Made by a program: the position numbers and the translations under genes. A stretch of 64,000 nt of DNA from Bradyrhizobium cosmicum (lineage in GTDB: Bacteria; Pseudomonadota; Alphaproteobacteria; Rhizobiales; Xanthobacteraceae). The DNA lies in the NCBI RefSeq assembly GCF_007290395.2, contig NZ_CP041656.2, positions 744,001-808,000 on the forward strand. The letters are read 5' to 3'. A model generated the notes under the pieces. That model searched no databases and was not told where the DNA came from. It saw nothing but the letters and a program-made list of their open reading frames with translations. Positions 35,384-44,687 of this stretch are shown piece by piece (the first letter of the stretch is position 1; each line of letters begins with the position of its first letter).

Positions 35384-37182
35384 AGCGCCGGCAGCCTCAC
35401 CACGAAGCGCGCGCCGGCAACTGTCGGCGCGCCGTCCGCGTCCAGCGGGCCGGCACGGTTTTCGGCCCAGATGCGCCCGCCATGGGCATCGACGATCTGC
35501 TTGGAGATCGACAGGCCGAGGCCGGAGTTCTGGCCAAAGCCTTGATGCGGACGGTCGGTGTAGAAGCGCTCGAAGATGCGCTCCAGCGCGTCGTCGCGGA
35601 TGCCGGGGCCGTCGTCGTCGACCACGATCTCGATCTCGGAACGGACGCGGCGGCAGGTGAGGCGTACCTTTTTGCCTGCTTCCGAGAAGGATTGCGCGTT
35701 GGAGAGCAGGTTGGAGACCACCTGCCCGAGCCGCGAATCATGGCCGGTCACGGCGAAGGCGTCGGTTGGGCTGCGGCCCTCGAAGCGGGTCTCGACCGCG
35801 ACGTCATGGCCGAGCTTGGTCTCGTTGGCGACGGACACGAGGGTCGTCAGCAGGCGGCGCAGGTCGACCGGGACCGCATCCTGGCGCTGCAATTCGGCGT
35901 CGAGGCGGCTGGCGTCGGAGATGTCCGAAATCAGCCGGTCCAGCCGCTTGACGTCGTGCTCGATCACCTCGAGCAGGCGGGCGCGGCTGTTCTCGTTGCG
36001 CGCCAGCGGCAGCGTCTCGACCGCGGAGCGCAGCGAGGTCAGCGGATTCTTCAATTCGTGCGCGACGTCGGCGGCGAACATCTCGATGGCTTCGATCCGG
36101 CTGTAGAGCGCGCTGGTCATGTCGCGCAGCGCGCCGGAGAGATGGCCGATCTCGTCGCGGCGGCGGGTGAAGTCGGGAATCTCGATGCGGGCCTTGATGC
36201 GGCGGCGAACGCTCTCGGCGCTGTCGGCAAGCCGGCGCACCGGTCCTGCGATCGTGCTGGCGAGCAGCAGTGACAGCATGATCATGACCGCGGCGGCAAC
36301 ACCGCCGACCTTCAGGATCGCGAGGCGCTCGGCGGTGACCATCTGGTCGATGTCGTCGCCCTGGGTGGACAGCATCAACGCGCCGTGGATGGCGCGTGAG
36401 CGCAGCACGGGGACCGCGACCGAGACGATCACCTCGCCGCGCGCATTGACCCGCACCATCGAGCGCTTCTGGCCCTGGAGTGCGTCACTCACTTCCGCAT
36501 AGCCGTTGCCGTTCTCGGGCCCGAGCTCGCGATAGAGCGGCAGGTCGCCGCGGTTCAGCCAGGTGCGCACCGCGACCATGCCGCGCTCGACGAAGCCGGG
36601 CTTGTCGGCCGGCGGCGGAAGGTTGAGGCGCAGCACGTTTTCGAGATTGCGGCTGTCGAGCAGCAGGCTGCCGTTCGGATCGTAGATGCGGGCTCGCGTC
36701 TTGGTCGGCGAGATCAGCGTGCGCAGCACCGGCGCCACGCGTTCCGGATTGATCGGAAAGTCCAGCGGCGAATACTCGTCCGGTCCGCCATAGGTCTCGC
36801 CCGGCTTGAGATCGAGCAGCCGGTCGGGATCGATGGTGATGGTGTTGGTTTGGACGGTCGCGGACGCCGCGATCGCGCCGGCGATGATTTCGGCCTGCAC
36901 CAGCAGGCTCTGCGCGCGCGCGTCGATCAGGCCGGCGCGGAACTGCGACAGGTAAAGGATGCTCGCGACCAGCGCGACGAGGCCGGCAAGGTTGAGCGAG
37001 ACGATGCGGCGGGTCAGGCTCGAGAAGGACAGCGCGAAGAAGAACTGCCCGGCGCGCTTCAGCCAGTTCAGCGGTCGCCACCCCTGCGCGGCCGGCCTGT
37101 CCTCGGCGACGTGCTCCAGACCGCCGTCGGATGCGACATCCCCGGCGCTCTGGTTCTCGTCAGGCTGCGTTCGGTCAAGCAA
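35380..37182 (-). CDS. chvG: Sensor histidine kinase ChvG
   Basis: A 600-residue inner-membrane histidine kinase, the sensor of the acid- and host-responsive ChvG/ChvI system. TM1 is at about residues 58-80, the periplasmic sensor domain at about 82-285, TM2 near 290-310, then HAMP (AGPVRRLADSAESVRRRIKA). The H-box is DVAHELKNPLTSLRSAVETL; the N-box lies in NLLSNAQSFSEAGKK and the G-boxes in DDGPGIRDDALERIFERFY and GLGLSISKQIVDAHGG. The start appears to be a TTG at 37182, and no early in-frame ATG was found. In rhizobia the periplasmic partner is ExoR, which is not in this window. It is followed by hprK. Confidence 0.93.
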   Translation of the reverse strand: MLDRTQPDENQSAGDVASDGGLEHVAEDRPAAQGWRPLNWLKRAGQFFFALSFSSLTRRIVSLNLAGLVALVASILYLSQFRAGLIDARAQSLLVQAEIIAGAIAASATVQTNTITIDPDRLLDLKPGETYGGPDEYSPLDFPINPERVAPVLRTLISPTKTRARIYDPNGSLLLDSRNLENVLRLNLPPPADKPGFVERGMVAVRTWLNRGDLPLYRELGPENGNGYAEVSDALQGQKRSMVRVNARGEVIVSVAVPVLRSRAIHGALMLSTQGDDIDQMVTAERLAILKVGGVAAAVMIMLSLLLASTIAGPVRRLADSAESVRRRIKARIEIPDFTRRRDEIGHLSGALRDMTSALYSRIEAIEMFAADVAHELKNPLTSLRSAVETLPLARNENSRARLLEVIEHDVKRLDRLISDISDASRLDAELQRQDAVPVDLRRLLTTLVSVANETKLGHDVAVETRFEGRSPTDAFAVTGHDSRLGQVVSNLLSNAQSFSEAGKKVRLTCRRVRSEIEIVVDDDGPGIRDDALERIFERFYTDRPHQGFGQNSGLGLSISKQIVDAHGGRIWAENRAGPLDADGAPTVAGARFVVRLPAL

Positions 37183-37230
37183 TGCTTACGCCCGCGTTGG
37201 GACTTCTCGTGGGAAGGATCCCCGCATCCT

Positions 37231-37282
37231 AGAGCATGATCCGGAAAAGTGTGCAGCGGTTTTCCGAAAAGATCACGCTCAA
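37231..37282. repeat. Short palindromic intergenic repeat
   Basis: GAGCATGATCCGGAAAA and the near-complement TTTTCCGAAAAGATCACGCTC flank an 11-bp centre. The sequence pattern is a widespread Rhizobiales intergenic repeat, from memory of the class. It lies between chvI and chvG on the minus strand, in the transcript leader or spacer, and may form a hairpin between the two cistrons. Confidence 0.7.
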
Positions 37283-37356
37283 GCTATCGAGCCATCCCGG
37301 TCCCGATGGAATCAGGACCGGCGATACTCCTGGTCTTTGTTGAAGGCGCGTGAGGC

Positions 37357-38058
37357 TCAGGCTTCCTTGAAGCGGTAGCCGACGCCGTACAGCGTCTCGA
37401 TCATCTCGAACTCGTTGTCGACCACCTTGAACTTCTTGCGCAGCCGCTTGATGTGGCTGTCGATGGTGCGGTCGTCGACATAGACCTGGTCGTCATAGGC
37501 GGCGTCCATCAGCGCGTTGCGGCTCTTGACCACGCCGGGCCGGGTCGCCAGCGCCTGGAGGATCAGGAACTCGGTGACGGTCAGCGTCACCGGCTCGTTC
37601 TTCCAGGTGCAGGTATGACGTTCCGGATCCATGCGCAGCAGGCCGCGGTCGAGCGCCTTGGCGTCGTTCTCCTTCGGCGTGACGGTCGGGTCCTTCGGCG
37701 CCGAGCGGCGCAGCACGGCCTTGACGCGCTCGACCAGCAGGCGCTGCGAGAAAGGTTTGCGGATGAAATCGTCGGCGCCCATCTTGAGGCCGAACAGCTC
37801 GTCGATTTCTTCGTCCTTGGAGGTCAGGAAGATGACCGGCAGGTCGGACTTCTGCCGCAGGCGCCGCAGCGTCTCCATGCCGTCCATGCGCGGCATCTTG
37901 ATGTCGAGGATGGCGAGATCGGGCTGGGTGGTACGGAAACCGTCCAGCGCGGAGGCGCCGTCGGTGTAGGTCATGATGCGATAGCCTTCGGCTTCCAGCG
38001 CGATCGAGACGGATGTGAGAATGTTGCGGTCGTCGTCGACCAAAGCGATTGTGGGCAT
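37357..38058 (-). CDS. chvI: Response regulator ChvI
   Basis: A 233-residue OmpR-family response regulator. The receiver domain has the acidic pocket ([10 protein letters not shown]) and the phospho-acceptor Asp in [13 protein letters not shown]; the switch Thr and Lys lie in [10 protein letters not shown] and IRKPFSQ. The C-terminal winged helix ends [20 protein letters not shown], typical of ChvI. It is upstream of chvG with a 174-bp spacer that contains a palindromic repeat. The region 38059-38298 is the shared upstream region with the divergent HugZ-like gene. Confidence 0.95.
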   Translation of the reverse strand: MPTIALVDDDRNILTSVSIALEAEGYRIMTYTDGASALDGFRTTQPDLAILDIKMPRMDGMETLRRLRQKSDLPVIFLTSKDEEIDELFGLKMGADDFIRKPFSQRLLVERVKAVLRRSAPKDPTVTPKENDAKALDRGLLRMDPERHTCTWKNEPVTLTVTEFLILQALATRPGVVKSRNALMDAAYDDQVYVDDRTIDSHIKRLRKKFKVVDNEFEMIETLYGVGYRFKEA

Positions 38059-38298
38059 GAGCCTCTGCTTTCTGCTTTCCGTTTGGGTCGTGGCTTAAAC
38101 GGCGAGCAATCCACTGATGCGCCGCATACATGGGTGCCGAATTTGGCGTTCGAACCTTGTCACCGAGCAATGCAAGCTGGGCTGAAGTGTGACCAAGTTC
38201 CACGAAACACGGCAGATTCGCCGCATGTCGACCCATAACCCGACCCTCGTTTACCCGAAAAAAGGCCCTCCTTGCAACCACCCGAGCCGAGAAAGCCA

Positions 38299-39048
38299 AT
38301 GCAACCGACCCCCGATTTCGACCCCGGAAAGCTCGCCAGATCGCTGCTCAGGCGGTCGCGCCAAGGCGCGCTGGCAACGCTGATGGCGGGCTCCGGCGAT
38401 CCCTATTGTTCCCTGGTCAATCTGGCCAGCCACCCGGACGGCTCCCCGATCCTGCTGATCTCGGGCTTGGCGGTCCATACCAGGAACATTCTCGCGGATA
38501 GCCGGGTCTCGTTAATGCTGGACGAACGTGGGGCCGGCGATCCCTTGGAAGGCGCCCGCATCATGCTTTCTGGCCACGCCGAACAGGCCGCAGCCGACAA
38601 GGAACTCCTCAAGCGGCGGTATCTCAATGCCCATCCGTCCGCTGAAGCCTTTGTATCGTTTAAGGATTTCTCCTTTTTCCGGATCCGGCCCACGGGGACC
38701 CATCTGGTCGCCGGCTTTGGCCGGATCGTCGACCTCCGGCCGGAGCAGTTCCTAACCGACCTCGCCGGCGCTGAGGACCTGCTGGTGGCGGAGGAGGGGG
38801 CCGTCGAGCACATGAACGCCGACCACCGCGACGCCATGGGGCTCTACGCCACCAAACTCCTCGGTGCGGCCGAGGGCGACTGGCGCTGCACCGGCTGTGA
38901 CCCCGAGGGCCTCGATATGCAGGATGGCCAGACCGCGCTGCGGCTCGATTTCCCGGAGCGCGTGACCAACGGCACGGCGCTACGAAAAATGCTGGTCCGC
39001 CTCGCTGGCGAAGCGCGCACCAAGCTGGATTCCAGCACTACAAATTGA
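38299..39048 (+). CDS. HugZ-like heme/flavin-binding protein
   Basis: A 249-residue protein of the HugZ family: an FMN-binding split-barrel (pyridoxamine-phosphate-oxidase fold) domain ([40 protein letters not shown]) with a C-terminal DUF2470 domain ([20 protein letters not shown]). HugZ proteins bind or degrade heme, and others have unknown redox roles, so the function is not settled. I chose the ATG at 38299. It is divergent from chvI and lies 64 bp before the TPR-CHAT gene on the same strand. Confidence 0.9.
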   Translation: MQPTPDFDPGKLARSLLRRSRQGALATLMAGSGDPYCSLVNLASHPDGSPILLISGLAVHTRNILADSRVSLMLDERGAGDPLEGARIMLSGHAEQAAADKELLKRRYLNAHPSAEAFVSFKDFSFFRIRPTGTHLVAGFGRIVDLRPEQFLTDLAGAEDLLVAEEGAVEHMNADHRDAMGLYATKLLGAAEGDWRCTGCDPEGLDMQDGQTALRLDFPERVTNGTALRKMLVRLAGEARTKLDSSTTN

Positions 39049-39112
39049 ACGCCGTTGCCCATCGCTGCGACCCAAGACCGTAATGATCTTGAGGTGCGCA
39101 GCGAGAGGATTC

Positions 39113-41707
39113 ATGACACGCCGTCGTCTGACGCTGGTTGCGGGTCTGGCGCTCGCAATCACGGTATCGCTGGCCACGCCCGGCCTCGCCCAGAAGGGTG
39201 ATCTCTCCGCGCAAAGCGCGCGGATCAACGCGCTGAGAAGCGCCGGCAAATATTCGGAAGCGCTGCCGCTGGCGCAGGCCATGGTGGCGTCTCTCGAGAA
39301 AACCACCAACAATCGCGACCTCGCAGGCGCTCTCAACAATCTCGCGCAAATCCATGCCGACCAGGGCCACGACGACCAGGCCGAGCCGATCTACAAGCGT
39401 GCCATCGCGCTGATGGAAAAGGGGACGGGTCTGGGCAGCGTCGAGATCGCACCGGTCCTGAACAACCTTGCTGCACTCTATCAGCGGCAGAGCCGGCTTT
39501 CCGAGGCTGAGCCGCTGTTCAAGCGTGCGCTCGCCGTTCGCGAGAAGGCGCTGTCGCGCGAGCATCCCGATGTCGGCCAGTCGCTCAACAATCTCGGCAC
39601 GCTCTATGTGAAGCAGCAGCACTACGCGGACGCGGAGCCCTTGTTTCAACGGGCGCTGGCGATCTACCAGAAAGTCGGTGGTCCCGAGCATCCGGCCGTC
39701 GCGACCCTCCTGAACAATCTCGGTCAACTCTATCGCGATCTCGACCGCGACGCGGAGGCCGAAGTGCCGATCAGGCGCTCGCTCGTGATCCGCGAAAAGG
39801 TGCTGGGGATGGATCATCCCGACGTCGCGCGGTCCCTCAACAATCTTGCCGGCCTCTCCGAGCACCAGCGGCGCTATGCCGACGCCGAGCCGCTCTATCG
39901 CCGTGCGCTTGCTATCCGCGAGCGGGCGCTCGGGCCCGATCACCCTGATGTCGCGACCTCGACCAGCAACCTCGCTTATTTCCTCTACGTGTCTGGTCGA
40001 AATGCGGACGCGCTGCCTCTCGCGGAAAAAACCCTTCGCAGCGACCGCGCGCAGTTGCGCGTCGTGCTGCCGGTCCTGTTCGCTGCGCGGCAGCAACATC
40101 TGCTACCTGACGACAAGGCGCTGGACGAGGCGCTCGCCGCGATCCAGCGCGGCACGCAATCGTCTGCCGCATCCGCCGTGAACAAGCTCGCCGTGCGCCT
40201 TGCCGCCGGCAGCGACCGGCTTGCCGAACTGGTGCGCCGGGATCAGGACCTCGCGGCCGAGTCCGAGGCGCTCGACAAGGCGATCATCGTCGCGGTGTCG
40301 AAGCAGTCGGCCCAGCGCGACGCCGCGGCCGAGGCGCGCAGCCGCGCGCGGATCGCGACGATTGCGAACGAGCGTGCAGGCTTGCAGAAGACGTTCGTCG
40401 TCGAGTTCCCGGACTACGCCTCGCTTTCCAATCCGCTGCCGCTGGCCGTCAAGGACATTCAGCCGCTGCTGTCGGCCGATGAGGCGATGGTGCTCTTTTC
40501 CGTGGTCGACAAGCAGAGCCATGTCATCGCGATCACGCGCGAGGGTGTCGAGTGGAAGGAGATTCCGCTCGGCGCGGACGCGCTGGCGCAGAAGGTCACG
40601 GCGTTCCGCCGCGGACTCGATGTCGGCAAAGCGCGCGATGCGTCCGGCAAATCCGGATTGTTCGATCTTGCGCTCGCCAACGAACTCTATGTCGCGCTGC
40701 TCGGTCCGGTCGAGGCTCTGACACAAGGCAAGCGTAACCTGCTGGTGGTGCCGTCGGCCGCGCTGACCGCCTTGCCGTTTCACCTGCTCGTCACGGAGAA
40801 ACCGCAGGCTGCGATCCCGGATACGCTCGATGGCTATCGCAGCGCCGCCTGGCTGCTGCGGCGTCAGGCCGTGTCGGTGCTGCCGTCGGTGGCCAGCCTG
40901 AAATCGCTGCGTGCCTTTGCGCGGAGAGACCACGGCGTGAAGCCGATGACCGGCTTCGGCGATCCCGTGTTCAATCCCGCGCTGGAAGGGCCGGCCGATC
41001 GTCGCGCTGCGAATGGAAAGGTTGCCGCGCGCAGCATCGTGACATCAGCCTATACCGACTTTTGGCGCGGTGCCGGCGTCGATCGCGCGCAGCTGGCGCA
41101 GGCGCTGCCGCAATTGCCGGATACGGCGGATGAGTTGAATGCAGTGGCCAAGGATGTCGGCGCGACCGCAGCCGACATCCATCTCGGCCGCGATGCCAGC
41201 GAGACGACGCTGAAGCGTGCAGCGCTTGCTCAATACAGCATCATCTACTTTGCCACCCACGGCCTCGTCGCTGGCGACATCAAGGGATTGGGCGAGCCTT
41301 CGCTTGCTCTCTCCATTCCTGAACAACCCACGGAGCTGGACGACGGCCTGCTCACGGCGAGTGAAGTTGCCCAGCTCAAGCTCAATGCGGATTGGGTTGT
41401 GCTGTCGGCCTGCAACACTATTGCCGGCGACAAGCCGGGCGCTGAAGCGCTGTCGGGACTGGCGCGCTCGTTCTTCTACGCCGGCGCCCGCGCGCTGCTG
41501 GTCTCGCACTGGGCCGTGGATTCGGAAGCTGCCACACGCTTGACCACCTCGACTTTCGAGTTGCTCAAGAACGAACCAGAAATAGGCCGTGCCGAAGCCT
41601 TGCGCCGCGCGATGTTGGCGTATGTTGATGACGCCTCGTCGCCGCGCAACGCTTACCCCGCGATCTGGGGACCGTTCGCGCTGATCGGTGAAGGCGAGGT
41701 GCGATAG
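39113..41707 (+). CDS. Exported TPR-CHAT domain protein
   Basis: An 864-residue protein. Residues 1-26 form a Sec signal peptide ([22 protein letters not shown]). Residues of about 30-310 hold six or seven kinesin-light-chain-type TPRs with the repeated core [20 protein letters not shown]. The C-terminal 330 residues form a CHAT domain (caspase-like protease fold) with H716 in [12 protein letters not shown] and C767 in [12 protein letters not shown]; both catalytic residues are present. With a signal peptide it should act in the periplasm or outside the cell. CHAT proteins cut partner proteins; no obvious substrate is encoded beside it. I chose the ATG at 39113 with GAGAGGA upstream. Confidence 0.9.
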   Translation: MTRRRLTLVAGLALAITVSLATPGLAQKGDLSAQSARINALRSAGKYSEALPLAQAMVASLEKTTNNRDLAGALNNLAQIHADQGHDDQAEPIYKRAIALMEKGTGLGSVEIAPVLNNLAALYQRQSRLSEAEPLFKRALAVREKALSREHPDVGQSLNNLGTLYVKQQHYADAEPLFQRALAIYQKVGGPEHPAVATLLNNLGQLYRDLDRDAEAEVPIRRSLVIREKVLGMDHPDVARSLNNLAGLSEHQRRYADAEPLYRRALAIRERALGPDHPDVATSTSNLAYFLYVSGRNADALPLAEKTLRSDRAQLRVVLPVLFAARQQHLLPDDKALDEALAAIQRGTQSSAASAVNKLAVRLAAGSDRLAELVRRDQDLAAESEALDKAIIVAVSKQSAQRDAAAEARSRARIATIANERAGLQKTFVVEFPDYASLSNPLPLAVKDIQPLLSADEAMVLFSVVDKQSHVIAITREGVEWKEIPLGADALAQKVTAFRRGLDVGKARDASGKSGLFDLALANELYVALLGPVEALTQGKRNLLVVPSAALTALPFHLLVTEKPQAAIPDTLDGYRSAAWLLRRQAVSVLPSVASLKSLRAFARRDHGVKPMTGFGDPVFNPALEGPADRRAANGKVAARSIVTSAYTDFWRGAGVDRAQLAQALPQLPDTADELNAVAKDVGATAADIHLGRDASETTLKRAALAQYSIIYFATHGLVAGDIKGLGEPSLALSIPEQPTELDDGLLTASEVAQLKLNADWVVLSACNTIAGDKPGAEALSGLARSFFYAGARALLVSHWAVDSEAATRLTTSTFELLKNEPEIGRAEALRRAMLAYVDDASSPRNAYPAIWGPFALIGEGEVR

Positions 41708-41989
41708 CCCGGTCCACGATTGTGCGTCGCAACAACCCCAGGAAACGCCGAAACACGCATTTGGTTGCGCGATCATTCGTGATTTCTGGATGCGGATGCT
41801 CAGGGCTGACATGCGCGACGTTTGGCGCGGTCTTTGAATAAACCAAATCCTAAGGGATCGGCTTGGCAACGTCAGCGTTCACCGATATTAGGTCGTCCAA
41901 CCGAGGCCGGACGGCCTGTAATTCACGGTGACCGCGATGGTGCCAAAGTCAGGTCGCGCTATGTGTCGCGGGTTCTAGGAGGATTTTTC

Positions 41990-43606
41990 GTGCAAGAGAC
42001 GGGCGTGCGCAACGGTGCCTTCGGCGCCGACAAATTCGGCTTAAAGAATCTCAAGCAGGTTCACTGGAACCTCGGCGCACCGCAACTCTATCAGTACTCG
42101 CTCGCCGCGGGCGAGGCGGTGCTGTCCGCTGACGGCGCGCTCTGCGCCGACACCGGTGAGTTTACCGGTCGCAGTCCGAAGGACAAGTTCACGGTGCGTG
42201 ACGCCACCACCGACAAGAAGATGTGGTGGGCCGGCAACCAGTCGATCACCGCCGAGCAGTTCGAGACGCTCTACCAGGATTTCCTCAAGCACGCCGAAGG
42301 CAAGAAGCTGTTCGCGCAGGACCTCTATGGCGGCGCCGATCCGGCTTACCGGATCAAGACCCGGGTCTTCACCGAGCTCGCCTGGCACTCGCTGTTCATC
42401 CGGACGCTGCTTATCCGCCCCGAGGCGATCGAGCTGTCGACCTTCACGCCTGAGCTCACCATCATCGACATGCCGAGCTTCCGCGCCGATCCGAAGCGCC
42501 ATGGTTGCAAGTCGGAAAACGTCGTCGCGATCGACTTCGCCCGCAAGATCGTGCTGATCGGCGGCTCCTATTATGCCGGCGAGATGAAGAAGTCGGTCTT
42601 CACCACGCTGAACTACTATCTGCCGGAGCGCGGCGTGATGCCGATGCACTGCTCGGCCAATGTCGGCGCCAAGGGCGACGCCGCGATCTTCTTCGGGCTG
42701 TCAGGCACCGGCAAGACCACGCTGTCGGCCGATCCCAACCGCACCCTGATCGGCGACGATGAGCACGGCTGGGGCCCGAACGGCGTGTTCAACTTCGAGG
42801 GCGGCTGCTACGCCAAGTGCATCAAGCTCTCGCAGGAAGCCGAGCCGCAGATCTATGCGGCGTCGACGCGCTTCGGCGCGGTGCTCGAGAACTGCGTGCT
42901 CGACGAGGACACCCGCGTGGTGGACTTCGACGACGGCTCCAAGACCGAGAACACGCGTTCGGCCTATCCGCTCGACTTCATCCCGAACGCCTCGCGTACC
43001 GGTCGCGCCCCGCAGCCGAAGAACGTGGTGATGCTCGCCGCCGACGCCTTCGGCGTGCTGCCGCCGATCGCCAAGCTGTCGCCGGCGCAGGCGATGTATC
43101 ACTTCCTGTCCGGCTACACTGCCAAGGTCGCGGGCACCGAGCGCGGCCTCGGCAACGAGCCGCAGCCGGAATTCTCGACCTGCTTCGGCTCGCCCTTCCT
43201 GCCGCTCGATCCGTCCGTCTACGGCAACATGCTGCGCGACCTCATTGCCCAGCACAATGTCGATTGCTGGCTGGTCAACACGGGCTGGACCGGCGGCAAG
43301 TATGGTGTTGGCTCGCGCATGCCGATCAAGGTGACGCGCGCGCTGCTGACCGCCGCGCTCGACGGCTCGCTTCGCAACGTCGAATTCCGCACCGACAAAT
43401 ATTTTGGCTTCGCGGTCCCGACCGCGCTGCCGGGCGTGCCGAGCGAGATCCTCAACCCGGTCAACACCTGGAAGGACAAGGACGAGTTCGACAAGACCGC
43501 CCGCGCGCTGGTCGGCATGTTCCAGAAGAACTTCGCCAAGTTCGAAGCCCATGTCGATGCCGAGGTCCGCGCAGCCGCGCCGGACGTGAAGCTCGCGGCG
43601 GAGTGA
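41990..43606 (+). CDS. pckA: Phosphoenolpyruvate carboxykinase (ATP)
   Basis: A 538-residue cytosolic enzyme that makes PEP from oxaloacetate and ATP, the first step of gluconeogenesis from organic acids. The phosphate loop is [16 protein letters not shown]. Other marks are [13 protein letters not shown] and [12 protein letters not shown] at the substrate site. I chose the GTG at 41990: a perfect AGGAGG at 41977-41982 precedes it by 7 bp and the length equals the family norm. The longer frame back to 41822 lacks support. In Rhizobiales pckA often lies beside chvIG-hprK; here HugZ-like and TPR-CHAT genes are inserted. Confidence 0.96.
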   Translation: MQETGVRNGAFGADKFGLKNLKQVHWNLGAPQLYQYSLAAGEAVLSADGALCADTGEFTGRSPKDKFTVRDATTDKKMWWAGNQSITAEQFETLYQDFLKHAEGKKLFAQDLYGGADPAYRIKTRVFTELAWHSLFIRTLLIRPEAIELSTFTPELTIIDMPSFRADPKRHGCKSENVVAIDFARKIVLIGGSYYAGEMKKSVFTTLNYYLPERGVMPMHCSANVGAKGDAAIFFGLSGTGKTTLSADPNRTLIGDDEHGWGPNGVFNFEGGCYAKCIKLSQEAEPQIYAASTRFGAVLENCVLDEDTRVVDFDDGSKTENTRSAYPLDFIPNASRTGRAPQPKNVVMLAADAFGVLPPIAKLSPAQAMYHFLSGYTAKVAGTERGLGNEPQPEFSTCFGSPFLPLDPSVYGNMLRDLIAQHNVDCWLVNTGWTGGKYGVGSRMPIKVTRALLTAALDGSLRNVEFRTDKYFGFAVPTALPGVPSEILNPVNTWKDKDEFDKTARALVGMFQKNFAKFEAHVDAEVRAAAPDVKLAAE

Positions 43607-43630
43607 TTTCTCTCGCCTTTGGTTGAATGC

Positions 43631-43657
43631 AAAAGGGCGGCCGAGAGGCCGCCCTTT
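43631..43657 (+). terminator. Intrinsic terminator of pckA
   Basis: A GGGCGGCC-GAGA-GGCCGCCC hairpin is followed by TTTTTTG, 25 bp after the pckA stop. This is a textbook rho-independent terminator on the plus strand. Confidence 0.85.
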
Positions 43658-43680
43658 TTTGTTTCTTGCGATCTTTCCGC

Positions 43681-43761
43681 CGTCATTGCGAGCGCAGCGA
43701 AGCAATCCAGAATCCCTCCGCAGTGACAGCCTGGATTGCTTCGCTGCGCTGGCAAGGACGA
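43681..43761. repeat. Inverted intergenic repeat
   Basis: CATTGCGAGCGCAGCGAAGC at the left is mirrored by GCTTCGCTGCGCTGGCAAGG at the right, with a 20-30 bp centre. The element fills the gap between the pckA terminator and the convergent thioesterase gene. It belongs to the REP-like group common in Rhizobiales genomes. Confidence 0.8.
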
Positions 43762-43775
43762 GTCTTTGGAAGCAC

Positions 43776-44591
43776 TCAGGCCTTGAAGTACGCGATCTGC
43801 GTGGTCGTCGCGAGCAGCCGCCCGTTCGGCGACCACAGCTCGGCGTTCTGGTCGGCGTAGCTCTTGTGCATGATCTTCGAATCGGCCGTCGCCAGCACGC
43901 GGGTGATGTCCTCGGCCGCGAGCTCTTCGCTGTCGGTGTGGAAATACGTCGTCAGCGACACCGTGCCGAACGGCACCAGTTCGCGCCTTGCGTGGAAGAT
44001 GCGGCCGAAGAAAGCGTCTGACATCGACATCAGCGACAGCATATCGAGCTTGCGCGGAGTGCGGTCGCTGATCCAGATCTTCGAATAGGTGCCGGCAAGT
44101 TCGGCCTGCGGCGGGCCGATCCGCATCTCGCCCTCGACGAAGCGGAATTCATACTGGTTGGCCCACGACGCCGAGATCTTTGGGAACGGCAGCGTCTGTT
44201 CGAACGGCTTTGCTTCAGGATATTGCGCCACCCTGTGCTCCCACGACGGTCGGCGCTCGGCGAACACCGCGGTGGCGAGCGTTGCGACCTCGCCGCCGCC
44301 CTGCGACAGTTCAACGCTCCAGTGCTGGCTGGAGCGGTTGGCCTTCACCAGCCGCAGGTCGAGATCGAACGGGCCCTTGGCGATCGGCGCGCAGTAATTG
44401 ACGGTTAGCGCCAGCGGTTCGCCGGCGCGTTGCGGGTGCTCGATCAGCGCGCGCAGGATCGTCGCGGCCGTGATACCGCCGAACGGGCCGACAAAGGCCC
44501 AGTAGTCGTCGCTGGTGTGCCCCTGCCAACTGGAGTCACCGGCGGTGATGCGGGTGGCGTCGTCGAAGGGATGCGGGAGCTTGGCGTGCAT
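43776..44591 (-). CDS. Acyl-CoA thioesterase, double-hotdog type
   Basis: A 271-residue protein with two hotdog domains, of the TesB-like/thioesterase-family group. The first domain has HTSDDYWAFVGPFGGITAAT, which forms the hot-dog helix and its Gly-rich turn; the second contains RKLDMLSLMSMSDAFFGRIF and SLTTYFHTDSEEL. These enzymes release fatty acids from CoA in the cytosol. It follows glgP on the same strand with a 96-bp gap, but the two have no functional link that I can see. Confidence 0.85.
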   Translation of the reverse strand: MHAKLPHPFDDATRITAGDSSWQGHTSDDYWAFVGPFGGITAATILRALIEHPQRAGEPLALTVNYCAPIAKGPFDLDLRLVKANRSSQHWSVELSQGGGEVATLATAVFAERRPSWEHRVAQYPEAKPFEQTLPFPKISASWANQYEFRFVEGEMRIGPPQAELAGTYSKIWISDRTPRKLDMLSLMSMSDAFFGRIFHARRELVPFGTVSLTTYFHTDSEELAAEDITRVLATADSKIMHKSYADQNAELWSPNGRLLATTTQIAYFKA

Positions 44592-44687
44592 TGTTGTTTC
44601 CAGCTTTCAATGACGGACGTCATATCACGCCCGCCGCCGGCCTGCGCAATTACCTGCTGCGTAACGCCGATTTCATCCTGCGGAAAA

